Source of the DNA: Whalleya microplaca
Lineage: Eukaryota > Ascomycota > Sordariomycetes > Xylariales > Xylariaceae
NCBI GenBank assembly: GCA_022497155.1
Contig: MU385729.1
Location: 248,001-312,000 of the forward strand
DNA length: 64,000 nt
Reading direction: 5' to 3'
Under the pieces are notes generated by a model that worked only from the letters and a program-made list of their open reading frames with translations, had not been told where the DNA came from and did no database searches. The position numbers were made by a program, and so were the translations under genes. This document shows, one piece after another, positions 21,404 to 33,061 of the stretch (positions are counted from its first letter, which is position 1; every line of letters starts with the position of its first letter).

Positions 21404-24400
21404 ACGTCTAGCACACCCTTTATCTCAATGCTGGATCATAAGTGACCAGGCCATCTCTCACGGTTTAACTCGGTGTTTCTTTGACACCTTTGCTGATACC
21501 CGGAACGTTGTTATTTTATTGCGCATTACTGCATGCCTGACTACTTCAGGCTGAAGATCGGAAAGGAAGGCCATACGGGCTTTTCCTATCTGATCGGTCT
21601 CCGTAAAGATCCTAAGAGACGGTATTGATGAACCTGCTCTATTGCTTCATGGGCAGTGGTACCTCACACCTGCAGAGACTGGCATCTTCTACGGATCGCC
21701 CCCATCTCTCTGTCTGGTGCGGAGGGTAATACTACGGATGGAGGTCTCCTAGCAACTTGATAGACCCCAGATCTCGAGATCTCGAGATCTCTTAGAGGTT
21801 GTTGAGGTCCTGGGGAGGAAAGATGAACACCACAAAGCTCTAGTTACTGATACTGAGAGCAATAAATGTCTTTACATGAAACATGTCTTCCGCTATAGTG
21901 ACCCATGATTCCTATTTGCCGCCCTTAGGTTTCCTTCTACCTACCTACGATTTCCTCGTGACACTAGCCATATCTACAACATTTACAGAGCACCAAATCG
22001 CCAGCACAGCCAGGTAAGTTAGATGAGAAGTAGCACATGTACTCAGGCACAGCCTTCACCAAGCCCCTTTGCCACTCAGGCGGGCGGCCGGAGCAGAACC
22101 TTAATACCCCAACCCCAGCTGTTCGTCCAACGTACCTTCGGGCGGTGCCAAGCCTACCTACCTACACAAGCAGTCCTCACCTCAGCGGGCATACCTACAT
22201 TAACACCGAAACGCAATCTCTACAGTACATCCCGATCGACGAACTACCTACATACATAGCTACGATATGCATAAACCCCGAACGTGGCTTGGTTCAGATC
22301 TACCTACGGAACCTACGGGTTTGGTATTAGGGAGGGAAAACGACGCCAGCCAATCCGGAGATTGCGGGCCTCGCCGGCGGTAAAGCGCACTTAGGGTGCA
22401 AAACCCGCCAGCCTCCGCGCGGTGGTGATTGGGGTTTGGTTTTGGTTTGGTTTCCAGCGCGGCGTCTTTTTCCGCCCCCATCCAACCAGCCACAGGGGGC
22501 CTTGCGGCCTTGTGGCCTATTGTAGGTAATGTAGTCTGTATGCGGGCGTTGCGCATGCAGTAGGTGATGTGCGTAGTCAGTAGGTACAGCACAGTACAGG
22601 AGCCAGAGATCAGGAAATGTGTCCTGGGGGAGGGGGGAGGGAGGGAGTTTACGTAGTACTTATCACAATCGGGGGAGGGGGGGACGAGACGGGGCTCTTG
22701 CATATGAGGTGTGTGTGTGTGTGGATGCGCGGCCTGGGGGAGAGACGGCACGCAAGCAATGAGAGTAAGTAAGTGGTCGGAGGAGACGCTGGTGCCTGGA
22801 GGGTTTATTATGTATGGATGGCGGCTTGCGTAACGGGATATGTATCTAGGCACGGCGATTAGGTAGGTAGGGAGGAAAAAGACAGAAAGGACACTGCATT
22901 GCGGCGTAATGAGAATAGAGTTCTGATATTAATGGAGTACGTGGCTTTATGGCATATGATAGATAGTGGGAATTAGATTGTTTTAATTCAACATTCCGAA
23001 TGTGCTTTTGACCTAAGGTGAGGAAAAGATAGTATTATAGTACAGATTCCTGTGAAAATGGGAATGGAACATTCGTACAGGAATAATTCGAGTTATACTA
23101 TCTACGTGTACATATTCATGAATTAAAGCTCATGGAACCTAGGTTAGTAGAGCGCAGTTCCTCCTTTTTACCTGTAGGTAGTCCTTCGAATAAAGGCGCC
23201 AAGAGATAATTTTCATAGATGTGGCAGTTGTCTCAAATCGTGATCTCAATCTGGGACCAAGACTTTTTACTTCCAGAGATCTGGCACAGGAAGCGAGTCC
23301 GAGAGTGCGGCTCAAAACGGCCTCAGGCTGCTGCTGCTTTCTGCAATGAGACTCCCCATCAGGTATTACATCAGGTACCTATTGGTTGGTGGTCCATCGT
23401 ACTCGGCAAAAGAAGGCATAGGTAGCAGGTAGCAGGCAGTCGCTGCGCCCTCCGTCGTGTAAGTAAGCCACTCAGACATGAGCGTCGGATTCGATATCCA
23501 CCGATTTGCATGAGGTCCCAGTTTCCTGAGCGAATTACAGCGTAGTCCTAACAAGCCTTTTGCCCTTTTTTTTTTTTCTTCAAAGCGCTGGAGCGTCAGC
23601 TAGGAGGAATATACGAACCATGAAAGACTAACTAGTCGCATTGAGAATAGACCCAAGAGATCTGTCCATCCACATTGGGACCCGCCCTGCCGCCTGCCCG
23701 CCTGTCCTTCCGTCTATCTTGTCTGTTGTCTGGCTGTCTTGAGCCCGTCTTGTCCGTATCTGGATCGTGAAACGGAAGAAGGCGACTTTTATTAGACGCT
23801 GGCAGGGTTTTGCGCTGCAGGGAGGGACGAGGCGCGCAGGGCAGAAGAGGGTATGGGTACGGGGCGTATGAGTCACAACCCAATTGCGACCTTGCGAATT
23901 GGCTGATCTGATTGATCGAGGAGGACCCATGGCGGAATGGAGTTCCCATCGTTCCCAAATTCCAACGGACCAACATCCAGGAAGACGGCGCGGGGAACTA
24001 TTTTATCATTGTGGGGTTGCAATTGACTTTTTTTTTTCTTTCCCATTTGCGATGCGCACACGCGCATGCGTAATTCGAATCCCATCACGACTGCCTTGCG
24101 CTGAAGGCAGCAATATACTATGTAGGATAGTCGACATACCTGATAAGTTTGTGATAGCAGTCGCAATTTGTTGTCCTCTAATAAGGACTAGGCTGACGAC
24201 GACACTATACGTTGGACTTCCCCGCCGCTAGGTAGTGACCGGCCTCCAGACAGAAATAGTTGAGGCCAAATATTGAGGCCAAGTATTGTCCTCAATCTGT
24301 ATTATCCATAGAATAACAATACAGCCACTCCGTGTAGAAACAGCATATGTACGTGAGATCCTGAATGGGAAATTTTTCTATGGACCACGAGATAGATATG

Positions 24401-25716
24401 TCAGCATAGAATATGTCAGCAATGTGCAATACTGTGTATGCAGTATGTTGTAGTGAACAGATTGATACCGCTGCACAGCCGCTATTTGGTATTACAGCAT
24501 GGATGTACGATTTAGCATCTGCCAATTAAAGCAGGATTCCGGGATCCAGGGACACCAGCGTTACTAGTACAGACGGCGTTCCTCTTCCTTCTGTCTAGAT
24601 AGTACTACTATATGTTACTATGTATGTATGCGCCAAACGCTAGATTAATAATACGAAAGCAGGACAAACGTGCAGACGGTGAACGTGATCGAATTGCGAA
24701 TCGCACCCCGTCGGAAACGTGCACATGCAGAGAGGCTCGACAGGTTACGCACCGTGGAAATTGAGAATTCGGACGAGACGATACGCAGACATAGTCTGAC
24801 AGTTATGTTGGTGGTTGTGACGAAACTGTGTAGGGCTGGCAAGCATCAGCGGAAAGGCCTTCTCGTGGCACCGCAATCTGCCATTGTGCTATCAGCGATT
24901 TCCGGATCCGGTTGGCCGTGATCGACCAATCAGCGGGATATCAAACAGCAGGGGGGAGGGGCTTCACAGGAATCACGAGCCCCTCCGGCCTTACGCCACG
25001 AAAGGCATAGGGTCGCATAGGGTCTTGGCTACTTGCAGTAGGTACGCAATACATATGCAGTATGAAGTTGGATTGGAAGTCCATCCTGAGCTGCTGGGCT
25101 GCTGGGCTGAACAGGAAACCGTTGTTTTATCTTGCACGTGTAGGGATTTACAAAACGGTTTTAGCAGTTTAGCAGACTCAACTCCGATTCCGAGTCCGCA
25201 GGTCCGCGGCGGTGATAAGCGTACGTACATACATACATAGTACTAAGCGGGGATTCAGTGATCCACAACACCGGCCAAAAAAAGAACTGAATTATTACTA
25301 TTATAGTACATACAGCATCTGAGCATGTGAGAAGCACTTGAAGTTCAGACGAAGATCAGGAGGATTCAGGTGTGAACGATTCCATGTGCTGCCTGACACC
25401 ATGGGCATTGCTTTTGGCGTTAGAATGCAATCACCGAACAGTGGCTGCTTGTACAAGTATGTCTGTACTTTGGTGGTTCATTCGCAGATAGTTGCACATT
25501 GGACCGTTGCGACGTACATTCGTTTAGGGACGTAGTAGCGTGTGTACTGTACCATAGGTAGGTTGTTAGCAGGGCTTGGAGGGGCAGTGCCCCCTGCGAG
25601 TGCAGCAGCAGCGCGGTGGACAGGAAGGACAGGAAGGACAGGAAGATTGGAAGATTGGAAGACAGGGGTTGGCCTGGGCAACGAGCGCTAGGGAAACGGG
25701 AGTGGGTCCCCCAAGT
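21404..25716. other. Long intergenic region, PEX20 to cpc-1
   Basis: I find no gene in about 4.3 kb. It contains a 22-bp palindrome (21769-21790), many CCTACCTA-type motifs (21940-22310, 22860), a G-rich block with a GT run (22620-22730), T runs near 23565 and 24030, and short tandem repeats before cpc-1 (GGACAGGAA and GATTGGAA units, 25616-25665). Open frames lack conserved content. A long regulatory region is usual for cpc-1 genes, so part of this is probably its promoter. Confidence 0.55.
21769..21790. repeat. 22-bp perfect palindrome
   Basis: The segment consists of alternating AGATCT and CTCGAG blocks and equals its own reverse complement over 22 bases. Outside it, CCCCAG on the left and CTGGGG (near 21810) on the right could extend an imperfect stem. 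It lies 365 bases past the PEX20 stop. It could be a 3'-end or cruciform-forming element, or a protein-binding site. No function is known to me. Confidence 0.8.
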
Positions 25717-25863
25717 ATGACTCACACCCGTCCCAGGGCCAAGCGTGTGCTAGTCTTGTCCTCCCCTAACAGTTTCAACACCCAGACACAGACACTGACA
25801 CAGACACAGATTGCCCAGCGGCCCGTTGGTTTTCGCCGGCAATCAGAAATTGTTAGTGGTTAG
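25717..25863 (+). CDS. Candidate upstream ORF in the cpc-1 leader (48 codons)
   Basis: An ATG at 25717 opens a 48-codon frame (starts MTHTRPRAKR) ending at 25863, 187 bases before the main start. It is the only ATG between about 25700 and 26050. CPC1/CpcA/Gcn4 mRNAs are known for translational control by upstream ORFs, so position and size fit. However, its ATG overlaps a TGACTCA DNA site, so the transcript may begin downstream and omit it. Whether it is transcribed is unknown. Confidence 0.35.
   Translation: MTHTRPRAKRVLVLSSPNSFNTQTQTLTQTQIAQRPVGFRRQSEIVSG
25718..25724 (+). promoter_or_regulatory. Gcn4/CPC1-type binding site (CPRE) TGACTCA
   Basis: The context ATGACTCAC is a full-consensus Gcn4-type site (RTGACTCAY), 333 bases before the cpc-1 start codon. 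cpcA and cpc-1 genes are known to carry such elements for autoregulation. Location and perfect match support the same here. Binding is inferred. Confidence 0.55.
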
Positions 25864-26050
25864 CGAGCGACTGTCAGACCCTGCCCAGGTACCACAGACA
25901 GTCCACAGCCAGTCCCTCCGACGCCGAAACGAAAACCAACCCGCGCGTGCGCGCGCTCTCTTCCGTCGGATCCCTGGCAGCCCCTGGCAGCCCTGGCAGA
26001 CGCTTCTGACACCCTCTGACACCCTCTGACACCACGCAGATTCGCAGATT

Positions 26051-27727
26051 ATGGCTCCGACCCAACAATTTGCTGCCTGCGAAAAAAAATTACTAAAGTC
26101 GCATCTTGCCCACCCAGTTCTCAGGCCCCGATCTTCTCTTCTTCCGCTTCTTCTTCCTACACAACCCACCATTACAGACACTACAGAACACACCACATCA
26201 GAACAGCACGGTATTCCTCAGCAAGATGCGCTAAGCAACTCGACCTCGTGTCTCACTTCTTTTCCAGTGCTCTCCGCAGCCACAGCCACCATTCAGTCCC
26301 CAAGCATTAACGGCTTTCTCCCCACTCCGTCTCCAGCCTCAGCTCTTCCTCCCCAGGCAGATCTGAACTTCAACGCAGCTATTCACGGCTCAAGCAACAG
26401 TTCTTCTTACCCCTCCGCCACCATTCCCCCGCAAGACTTTCCAGTCTTCACCACGGATTCACACCAGTCACCATGGCCTCCCTCCAGTGCACAGAGCCTG
26501 CCGGCCCAATCCGCGCAACCACCCAGCTTCCCACACCATTCGCCGCAACAGGACTTCGTCTTGTTCGACCAAGCTCCCCCTCGGAGAACGAACGTTAACC
26601 GCACCGCTTCGTCACCTGCCTCAGCAGCCGCCTTGGGATCTCTCAACAACGCGAACCGTCGTCACTCTGCTCAGTTAACTTCCGGTTCTGCGTCTCCCTC
26701 GCTCCAGAATCACCAAGTGGCTCGTATCATCCAGGCAACAGGGCACCAAACTTCGTCTACGGCTTTCACCAACCGGTATCATCCTCCTGCGCAAAACCAC
26801 CAAGACCAACAGCAGTTTTACGCATCCTTGTCTGCTCCGTCTTCCACCACTGCCGCAAACCAGCAGAATCGGCCTGCTCGTCCACCTGTTCCCCTTTTCA
26901 TACAAGGCGTTGGTAACCAGCAGCCCGCCGGCAAGATGGATCTTCAAGGTAAATCACCAGTGTCTGTGGCGCGTAACTTTCCTAGCTCACATAAGACAGA
27001 CGCTATGGGCAACCTGGAGGACTTCACGGCTTTCGGAGGTGGGGCCTCCACTACAGCCTACTCCTCTCCGGCAGTTCCTGGCTACGACTTGAACGTGAGC
27101 TCGGCGTCCAGCACTTCCAACATGAGCACCGTGTCGCCCCAAGACTTGCTCATTCGCGAGCCTTTTACATCTGCACCGAACTCGACTCAGTTCACGAACC
27201 TGACCTCACCGTCCATCTACAACGAGTCTCCCGAGTTCAACGACAGCAGCTATGAGGTGTCTCCCAACTTCGGCAGCAACGACTTTGACAAAGGTGCTCA
27301 GGATGTGTGGTTTCCTCTTTTCCCTCAGGGCGAGAACATCACCGGACAGGCCTCTGCTGCGGACAACTCGCCGGCGGAGCAATTTGAGGAGCTCGAGGTT
27401 GTGGAGGAGACGGTTCAGCCTCAACCTCAGCAGCCCCGTCGTAACGCTGGAAGCTCTAGCTCTCCGCCTGCTCGTAGCCACGGTCGCCACTCGTCTGTCG
27501 CAGGTGTGAATGCTCGTCGTGCCAAGCCTCTGCCGCCCATCGTCGTCGAGGACAAGACCAACCCGACGGCCATGAAGCGAGCTCGTAACACTCTTGCGGC
27601 TCGTAAGTCTCGACAACGCAAGGCCCAGCGCCTGGAGGATCTTGAGGAGACGATCGTGGAACTGCGGAAAGAGATCGATTATTGGAAAAACCTGGCGCTC
27701 TCAAAACCCGGTATCAACGCTTCTTAA
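26051..27727 (+). CDS. cpc-1: Cross-pathway control bZIP transcription factor (CPC1/CpcA/Gcn4)
   Basis: One uninterrupted frame of 558 residues. The last 70 residues carry the family signature: PLPPIVVEDKTNPTAMKRA, basic region RARNTLAARKSRQRKAQRLE (from about residue 510), then a short leucine-zipper segment with LEDLEETIVEL. The rest is Ser/Pro/Gln-rich and disordered, as expected for a fungal activator. QDFVLFDQ and the aromatic, acidic-flanked WFPLFPQGE (about 417-425) look like candidate activation elements. The protein activates amino-acid biosynthesis genes on starvation through TGACTCA sites. Control is probably transcriptional (TGACTCA at 25718) and translational (the upstream ORF). 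Other CPC1 N-termini vary, so the exact start is less certain than the C-terminus. GCN20, of the same pathway, is 3 kb away. Confidence 0.88.
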   Translation: MAPTQQFAACEKKLLKSHLAHPVLRPRSSLLPLLLPTQPTITDTTEHTTSEQHGIPQQDALSNSTSCLTSFPVLSAATATIQSPSINGFLPTPSPASALPPQADLNFNAAIHGSSNSSSYPSATIPPQDFPVFTTDSHQSPWPPSSAQSLPAQSAQPPSFPHHSPQQDFVLFDQAPPRRTNVNRTASSPASAAALGSLNNANRRHSAQLTSGSASPSLQNHQVARIIQATGHQTSSTAFTNRYHPPAQNHQDQQQFYASLSAPSSTTAANQQNRPARPPVPLFIQGVGNQQPAGKMDLQGKSPVSVARNFPSSHKTDAMGNLEDFTAFGGGASTTAYSSPAVPGYDLNVSSASSTSNMSTVSPQDLLIREPFTSAPNSTQFTNLTSPSIYNESPEFNDSSYEVSPNFGSNDFDKGAQDVWFPLFPQGENITGQASAADNSPAEQFEELEVVEETVQPQPQQPRRNAGSSSSPPARSHGRHSSVAGVNARRAKPLPPIVVEDKTNPTAMKRARNTLAARKSRQRKAQRLEDLEETIVELRKEIDYWKNLALSKPGINAS

Positions 27728-30695
27728 ATTTCTGGGATACACTTTTGCGCGGATTGAACTGGAGGGGGCCAGGCCTCGTCGGCCTAGCCACCCTCGTTCA
27801 GGGGAGGCAGTGGTACCAGTCCGATGTTATTGGCGCATTGTGGACAATGACGCCACTTGCCGTGGATATACCAATATTTTGCGTTTTGCGTCGGATTTTT
27901 TTTTTCTTTTCTTGTCGTTCCTAGGTGGTTTTTTCCATTTCAGGCTCGCATCATCATATTCGGGTCCAACTTAAAATGGGGTTTCATGGGCATATTTCTT
28001 TTTCCTAGTCGGGTGGTGGGTGTGATGGATGAGATATATCATACCCAACTTTTTTCAGTTTCAGTGGTGCTTCCCGTCTTCTGGGGAGGGCGCCGATGTC
28101 AATCGATTTTACTTAAACAAAATCAATCTCTCTGCTTCCGATACAATGTGACCTCGCTGCTCTCTCTCGCGCTCGTGTATGTGTGTGTATGTCGCCGTCG
28201 CTAGCTTGTATGATGGTAGCCTAGCCTAGCCATGATGTCGAACAAAGGTAAGGTAGTATGGCCAACACATAGAGGTAACCAACCTGGGGGAAAGAAATGT
28301 AACGTTCCTCTGTCCGCGCGGAAACATGTCCAACCCCAGGCCTACCTTTATATTGTTTCCCAGAGGTGGGCTTAGATGTATGTGCCCATGTTTGTCTTTC
28401 CGTGCCACTGTGAATGTGTATGTGAATGTTTGGTTTGTCCGGCCGGGTTTCACCAGTTTCACCAGACCCCCATTTAATAAGCAGCTTGCCTTGCCCTTAT
28501 TGCATGGATGGCGTCTTTGTGGTCGTGGTTATTGAATGACCTGCGGGTTGCTATGATGTCAGTCAGCCTGTCGGTCTCCTAGCTGCGGTTTGGTGGCATG
28601 CTGTCCGTTAGTGAATACCTAGGTAGGTATGTGGTCAGAGCACTCAGGGCTGTTGTTGTTGCTGCTGCTCCGAACGAGGCGGATGGATGCGCTGGGCGGA
28701 TTGCTTGGTGCCTAAAGCAGCGCTCGGAGGGGGAGGGGGGCGATGTACGTCGCCGTGTTGTGTAGCCTTCGCAGCCGAAGTGAGGGATCGCGATACGTTG
28801 TTGTTGTCTTGTATGAAGCGAGATGCTCTTCTCATCGTTGATCTCGGAAGGTGCTGTGCCACATCCAGGAGCACAGGAGTTCTTTGTCCTCGTCGCCCAC
28901 CTCCCTCCCTCTCCTCCTCGCCTTCCGGTTGTGCGGCTGCTCTGGTATACAATATAGAGAGAGTAGGTATGAGTAGAATTGATAAATTGAAGGTAAGAAG
29001 CAAAGATGTGGAAATCGTGAACTTTATATACTTCTATATAGGCCTCCTTCTCGTCCTGGGTGGTCAGGGATATGTGTGTCATACATGAGTCATCCAGTCA
29101 TGTTGGGTAGGCATATCTTCAGTTGGTTCCAAGACCCCGGGGGAGCAACTACCTAGTGATGCCTGACTTGTCTCAAATCATGACCAACAACCACCTTGGA
29201 AGCCTAGGATTAATGACTGCTAGACCGGGGTTATAAACCTGCGTGCGGTAGATATTCTGATTCATAGCTTGGGAAGGCGTCGTGTGAGAGGCCTGTTATT
29301 GAGCGCGGGTTACTGCAATCTACTATCGCAAGCACACAACACTAAAAACAATCTTCATCGTTGACTAGGACGTTGGTGAGGATATCTTGGGCTGGGCTTG
29401 GTTGGTAGTGTGAGTCAAGTTGGGATCCTTGCGCCCTGCCTGCTCTGTCATTCACATATTGGTAGCGGAGTGAGCGGTCCAGTAAAGACATACAAACGGC
29501 GTCTAGTTAGTATGAACCATCCCCTTGGGACCTTGGCAGAGCGCCGCCTTTGTTTCAAACATATGGGTTTTAATGTTGCTGGAATACACTGTCCAGTGCT
29601 TAGTACCTAACGCTTTGAATAGAGTATGAAGCCGTCTGGAAGGCGCGCTCTTACTGCGTTTTTGAGCAGAATAGGAAGCGACAGGGACTTCGTACGACAC
29701 CATCTCGTAGAATAAATGTACCTACCGATACCGATATTTATCAGCTGCAATATCAAAAGCGCACTTCTATATTAAAAGCTGGCCTTCGTACTCACTATAC
29801 ATTAAAAAACAGGTTTCCAACGGGCGAGTTTGTCCCCTCCAATATACGATCGTGACTAACTACGAAACGAAGATCGTGGAGGCAAGGATAGTCTTTGCTA
29901 CGATGACTACCCCCAGTGACTCTTCCGCCCTCAGCTGCCTAAGGAGCTTTTTTGTTTGTCTTGTGAGGCTATGGGTCTTTCTCTCATATTAATCACTGTT
30001 GTTCTAGGACTGTGGCAACATTCGTAATTATGTTCACAGTCTCCTGCAAATATCACGCCGTAGATTCTCTGTCCCCAGAACCGAATGTCTCGGTGTGAGC
30101 TGTAAACTGGGTAGAGCATCATGGGAAACTGAAACTTTGATGGTTTTGATACGGTCCATAGGAAGCCAATTGTATGTGGCTCAGTTTTCAAGTTTACTAT
30201 ATGAATACATTCGACCTATCTAGAATCACCAAGATACAGGTCTTCTTTTTTTTACATTTGCGTCTGTTTTCTCTGCAATACCTCATCACTGACTGATATC
30301 AAACGAAATAGAAAAACCGAACCCCTAGAGGTCTAGATGCGAAGTACACGAACATAGTAATTCTAGAGGTATCGAAACAGGCGAAAGAGAACGACAACGG
30401 AGTAAATAACCCCTAGCCTAGCCTATGAGCTATATGACTTTGTCTACTGAGAGAAAACAAGAAGTACCGAGAGCAACGGAGATATAATCAGGATACTTGG
30501 CAGAACGAAGCCCATACACTGATGAACCACAATCCATATCAACGACTCGAAGTCTATCGTTGGATAGGGAGGCAGAAAGAGAGCAAGAGGACGGTCAATA
30601 TACAGACATATCATTTCAAAGTAGTTACTGTTTAATTTACTCCATCATTTCTCATTCAAGGCTATCTTGTTCATATCGTCCCAAGAGGGCTACGT
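27728..30695. other. Intergenic between 3' ends of cpc-1 and GCN20
   Basis: The first few hundred bases, with T-rich runs (27895-27935), are probably the cpc-1 3' UTR. TACCTAGGTA lies at 28616-28625, and ATGAGTCAT, a perfect palindromic Gcn4-type site, at 29085-29093. No gene is supportable. The open frames near 28600-29090 overlap on both strands and are low in complexity. Confidence 0.55.
29085..29093. promoter_or_regulatory. Palindromic Gcn4/AP-1-type site ATGAGTCAT
   Basis: This 9-base perfect palindrome is the optimal Gcn4 half-site pair. It lies between the tail-to-tail cpc-1 and GCN20 genes, not in an obvious promoter. A 9-mer occurs by chance about once per 130-260 kb, so it is notable but may be coincidental. 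Confidence 0.3.
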
Positions 30696-33061
30696 CTAAT
30701 GTGCCTTAACCACACCCGAAGAATCAGCCTGCGCAGCGATCCTCTTCTTGTACGCCTGGACATCGCCGGGGAACTTCCAGACGGTGCCGTTCTCGCAGAC
30801 CCACAGGTTCTTGCACACGGTCTGCAGCATGGTGACGTCGTGGGAGACCATCAGCACGCCGCCCTGGAACTCGCGGAGGGCCTCCGACAGCGCGTCCATG
30901 GCCTCGATATCGAGGTGGTTGGACGGCTCGTCGAGCACGAGGATGTGCGGCTGCGTGAGCGCCAGACACGCGAAGGCCACGCGCGACTTCTGCCCACCGG
31001 ATAGCACCTCCATCTTCTGCAGGCCGGTCGTGCCCGTGATGCCGAAGGCGCCGAGTTGCCGCCGGTACTCCTCGTCCGTGCGTCCGGGGTAGTTCTTGGC
31101 CATGAAACTGACGGCGCTGGTGGTCAGGTCGAGGGCGTCGACGTGGTGTTGGGCGAAGAAGCCGATCCGCAGGCGAGAGTTCTGTGATATGATGCCCTGC
31201 GTGGCGGAGAGCTTGCCGATGAGCAACTTCAGGATGGTTGTTTTACCTGCACCGTTGGGACCGACGATGCCGATTCGGGAGTCGAGCTGGACGTCAAGGT
31301 CGACATCTTTGAGTAATATGTTGTCCTTGGTGTACCCAAACGTGACACCCGACATCTGTACGATCGGGGGTGATAGTTTCTCCACGTCGGGAAACTTGAA
31401 TTTCACACTGTATTCTGCCTCTGGCGGCTCGAGGATAGGCATACGTTCCAGTTTCTTGATACGCGACTGGGCTTCAGCGGCCTTGCCAGCATTGTAACGA
31501 AACTTGTCAATAAAAGTCTGCAGGTGGGCACGCGCCGCCAAGTTGTTTTCGTATTCTCTCTTCGCCGTCTTCTTGCGCTCTTCTCTCGTGGCGTAAAATG
31601 ACTCAAAGTTTGCGCCCCTGTAGTAGTCGAGCCGCTCTGAGTGCTGGTGTATGATATCTGTCGCCACTTCGTTCAGGAACGCTCTGTCGTGACTGACCAC
31701 TAGAACAGTGCTGGGGTAGGTGAGCAAGTAGTTGGAAAGGAAGGTAATCGACGGGACGTCCAACATGTTGGACGGTTCGTCGAGTAGCAGTAAATCAGGT
31801 TCGCAGAAAAGGGCTCTGGCCAGGGCCAGACGCATACGCCAACCACCTGAGAACGTCTTCGTGGCGAATTGTTGGCGTTCTGGAGAGAAACCGAGACCAG
31901 CGAGGATACTAGCGGCTCTTGACTCTGCTTTGTCTGACTCCATTTCTGCTAACTTGGCTTGGATATCGCCAAGCTTCTGGTCGAGAGCCTCCCGATCGTG
32001 ATCTAACCTCGCAGCATCCGCGGTGGTGTCGGCCATGCCTGATCGCTCTGACTCTATTACGGCAAGACGCTCGGTGATTTCCTAAAAACAGTGTTAGCTA
32101 TAGCTACTGCATTTATTCAGGGGCAGACGTACCCCCTGCTCCCTGAGTAACATTTTACGCCAAACGTCGGCATCTAAGACCGCTTGTATAGCAGACGTAT
32201 CATCACCGGTAATCTACAGGAGGTTAGCAGAAAAGTCCTATCTTGGCATTGTAGCTTGTATCTAACCTCTTGTTCAACATGAAGAATGGATATATGCGTG
32301 GGGATAGGCAATTCTCGTCTAGACAGCGCTCTGAGCAACGTAGATTTACCAACACCGTTGTGACCAACCAAGCCATAACGATGTCCATACGCAAGGGTCA
32401 AATCTGTGCCCATCAGGATCCTCGTGCCTCCGATACTGACATCGACATTCTCAATCTTGATATCCTTAGTCTTGCCTGCACCTCCGCTAGAGCCGAGCTG
32501 CAGCGGGTTGACAGCCATGTAAAACTCCTCGTAGCTCTGGGCGCTCTCAGGCTGGTTTATCAACTTGGACGCCTCATACTCAACCGTCTTGAACTGCTTC
32601 TTGTTCTGCTTGGCAGCAATCTTGCGCTCTGCCTTCTCAAGCTTCTTCTTGTCGACCTTGGACTCAACCTTGCGGGCGTTTGCAGATTCAAGATCAACGC
32701 TTCCGGTGGCCACGGCTAAAGTAGACGACATATTGCGTTGCGAGCCAACTTGAATGGCTTGATCGAGCCGCTTGACGGCCGATGGGCCCCGCCGCTCCCC
32801 ATTGCTGCTGTTGGCTTCCTCATACTTCTCTACCCACTTGGAGACGAGTGTACGGATCTTCTCCTGACTGGAGTCGGCCGCATTTCCGGATGCGGAGAGC
32901 AAGAGCTCAGTAATAGTGGCGGCAGCTTCGGAAAGCGGGGACAAGCTGGAGGAATCCTCGTCGCCCGTCCAAGCGGTAGATGCGTGTCTGAGATAGCCCA
33001 CCGAGTACTCGGACACGACCGGATCGATATCCGGGATGGCGGCTCTCAGATCGGCCTCCAT
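30696..33061 (-). CDS. gcn20: ABC-F ATPase, GCN20 type
   Basis: Minus-strand exons are 33061..32267, 32213..32133 and 32081..30696, giving 753 residues (yeast Gcn20 has 752). Introns are 53 and 51 nt. The N-terminal ~190 residues are the helical, charged Gcn1-binding part (SVGYLRHASTAW, then Lys-rich KKLEKAERKIAAKQNKKQF). Two ABC domains follow without membrane segments: Walker A GHNGVGKS (233-240) with signature FSGGWRM (369-375) and DEPSNMLD (393-400); Walker A GPNGAGKT (566-573) with signature LSGGQKS (652-658) and DEPSNHLD (676-683). Gcn20 forms a complex with Gcn1 on ribosomes and helps activate Gcn2 kinase when uncharged tRNA accumulates, which raises Gcn4/CPC1 translation. ABCF3 is the animal counterpart. 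Confidence 0.95.

Noticed and set aside
22260..22853. Open frame of about 197 codons on the minus strand
   Set aside because: Low-complexity content from G-rich and GT-repeat DNA; no conserved motif and overlapping frames on the other strand.
25811..26029. 72-codon frame just before cpc-1 as a second regulatory upstream ORF
   Set aside because: It starts at TTG, with no ATG in the frame. Its length resembling a known cpcA upstream ORF is a coincidence.
28579..29088. Overlapping frames of 119-167 codons on both strands
   Set aside because: Three frames overlap in the same DNA, rich in CTG/CAG and CTC triplets. Typical chance openings.
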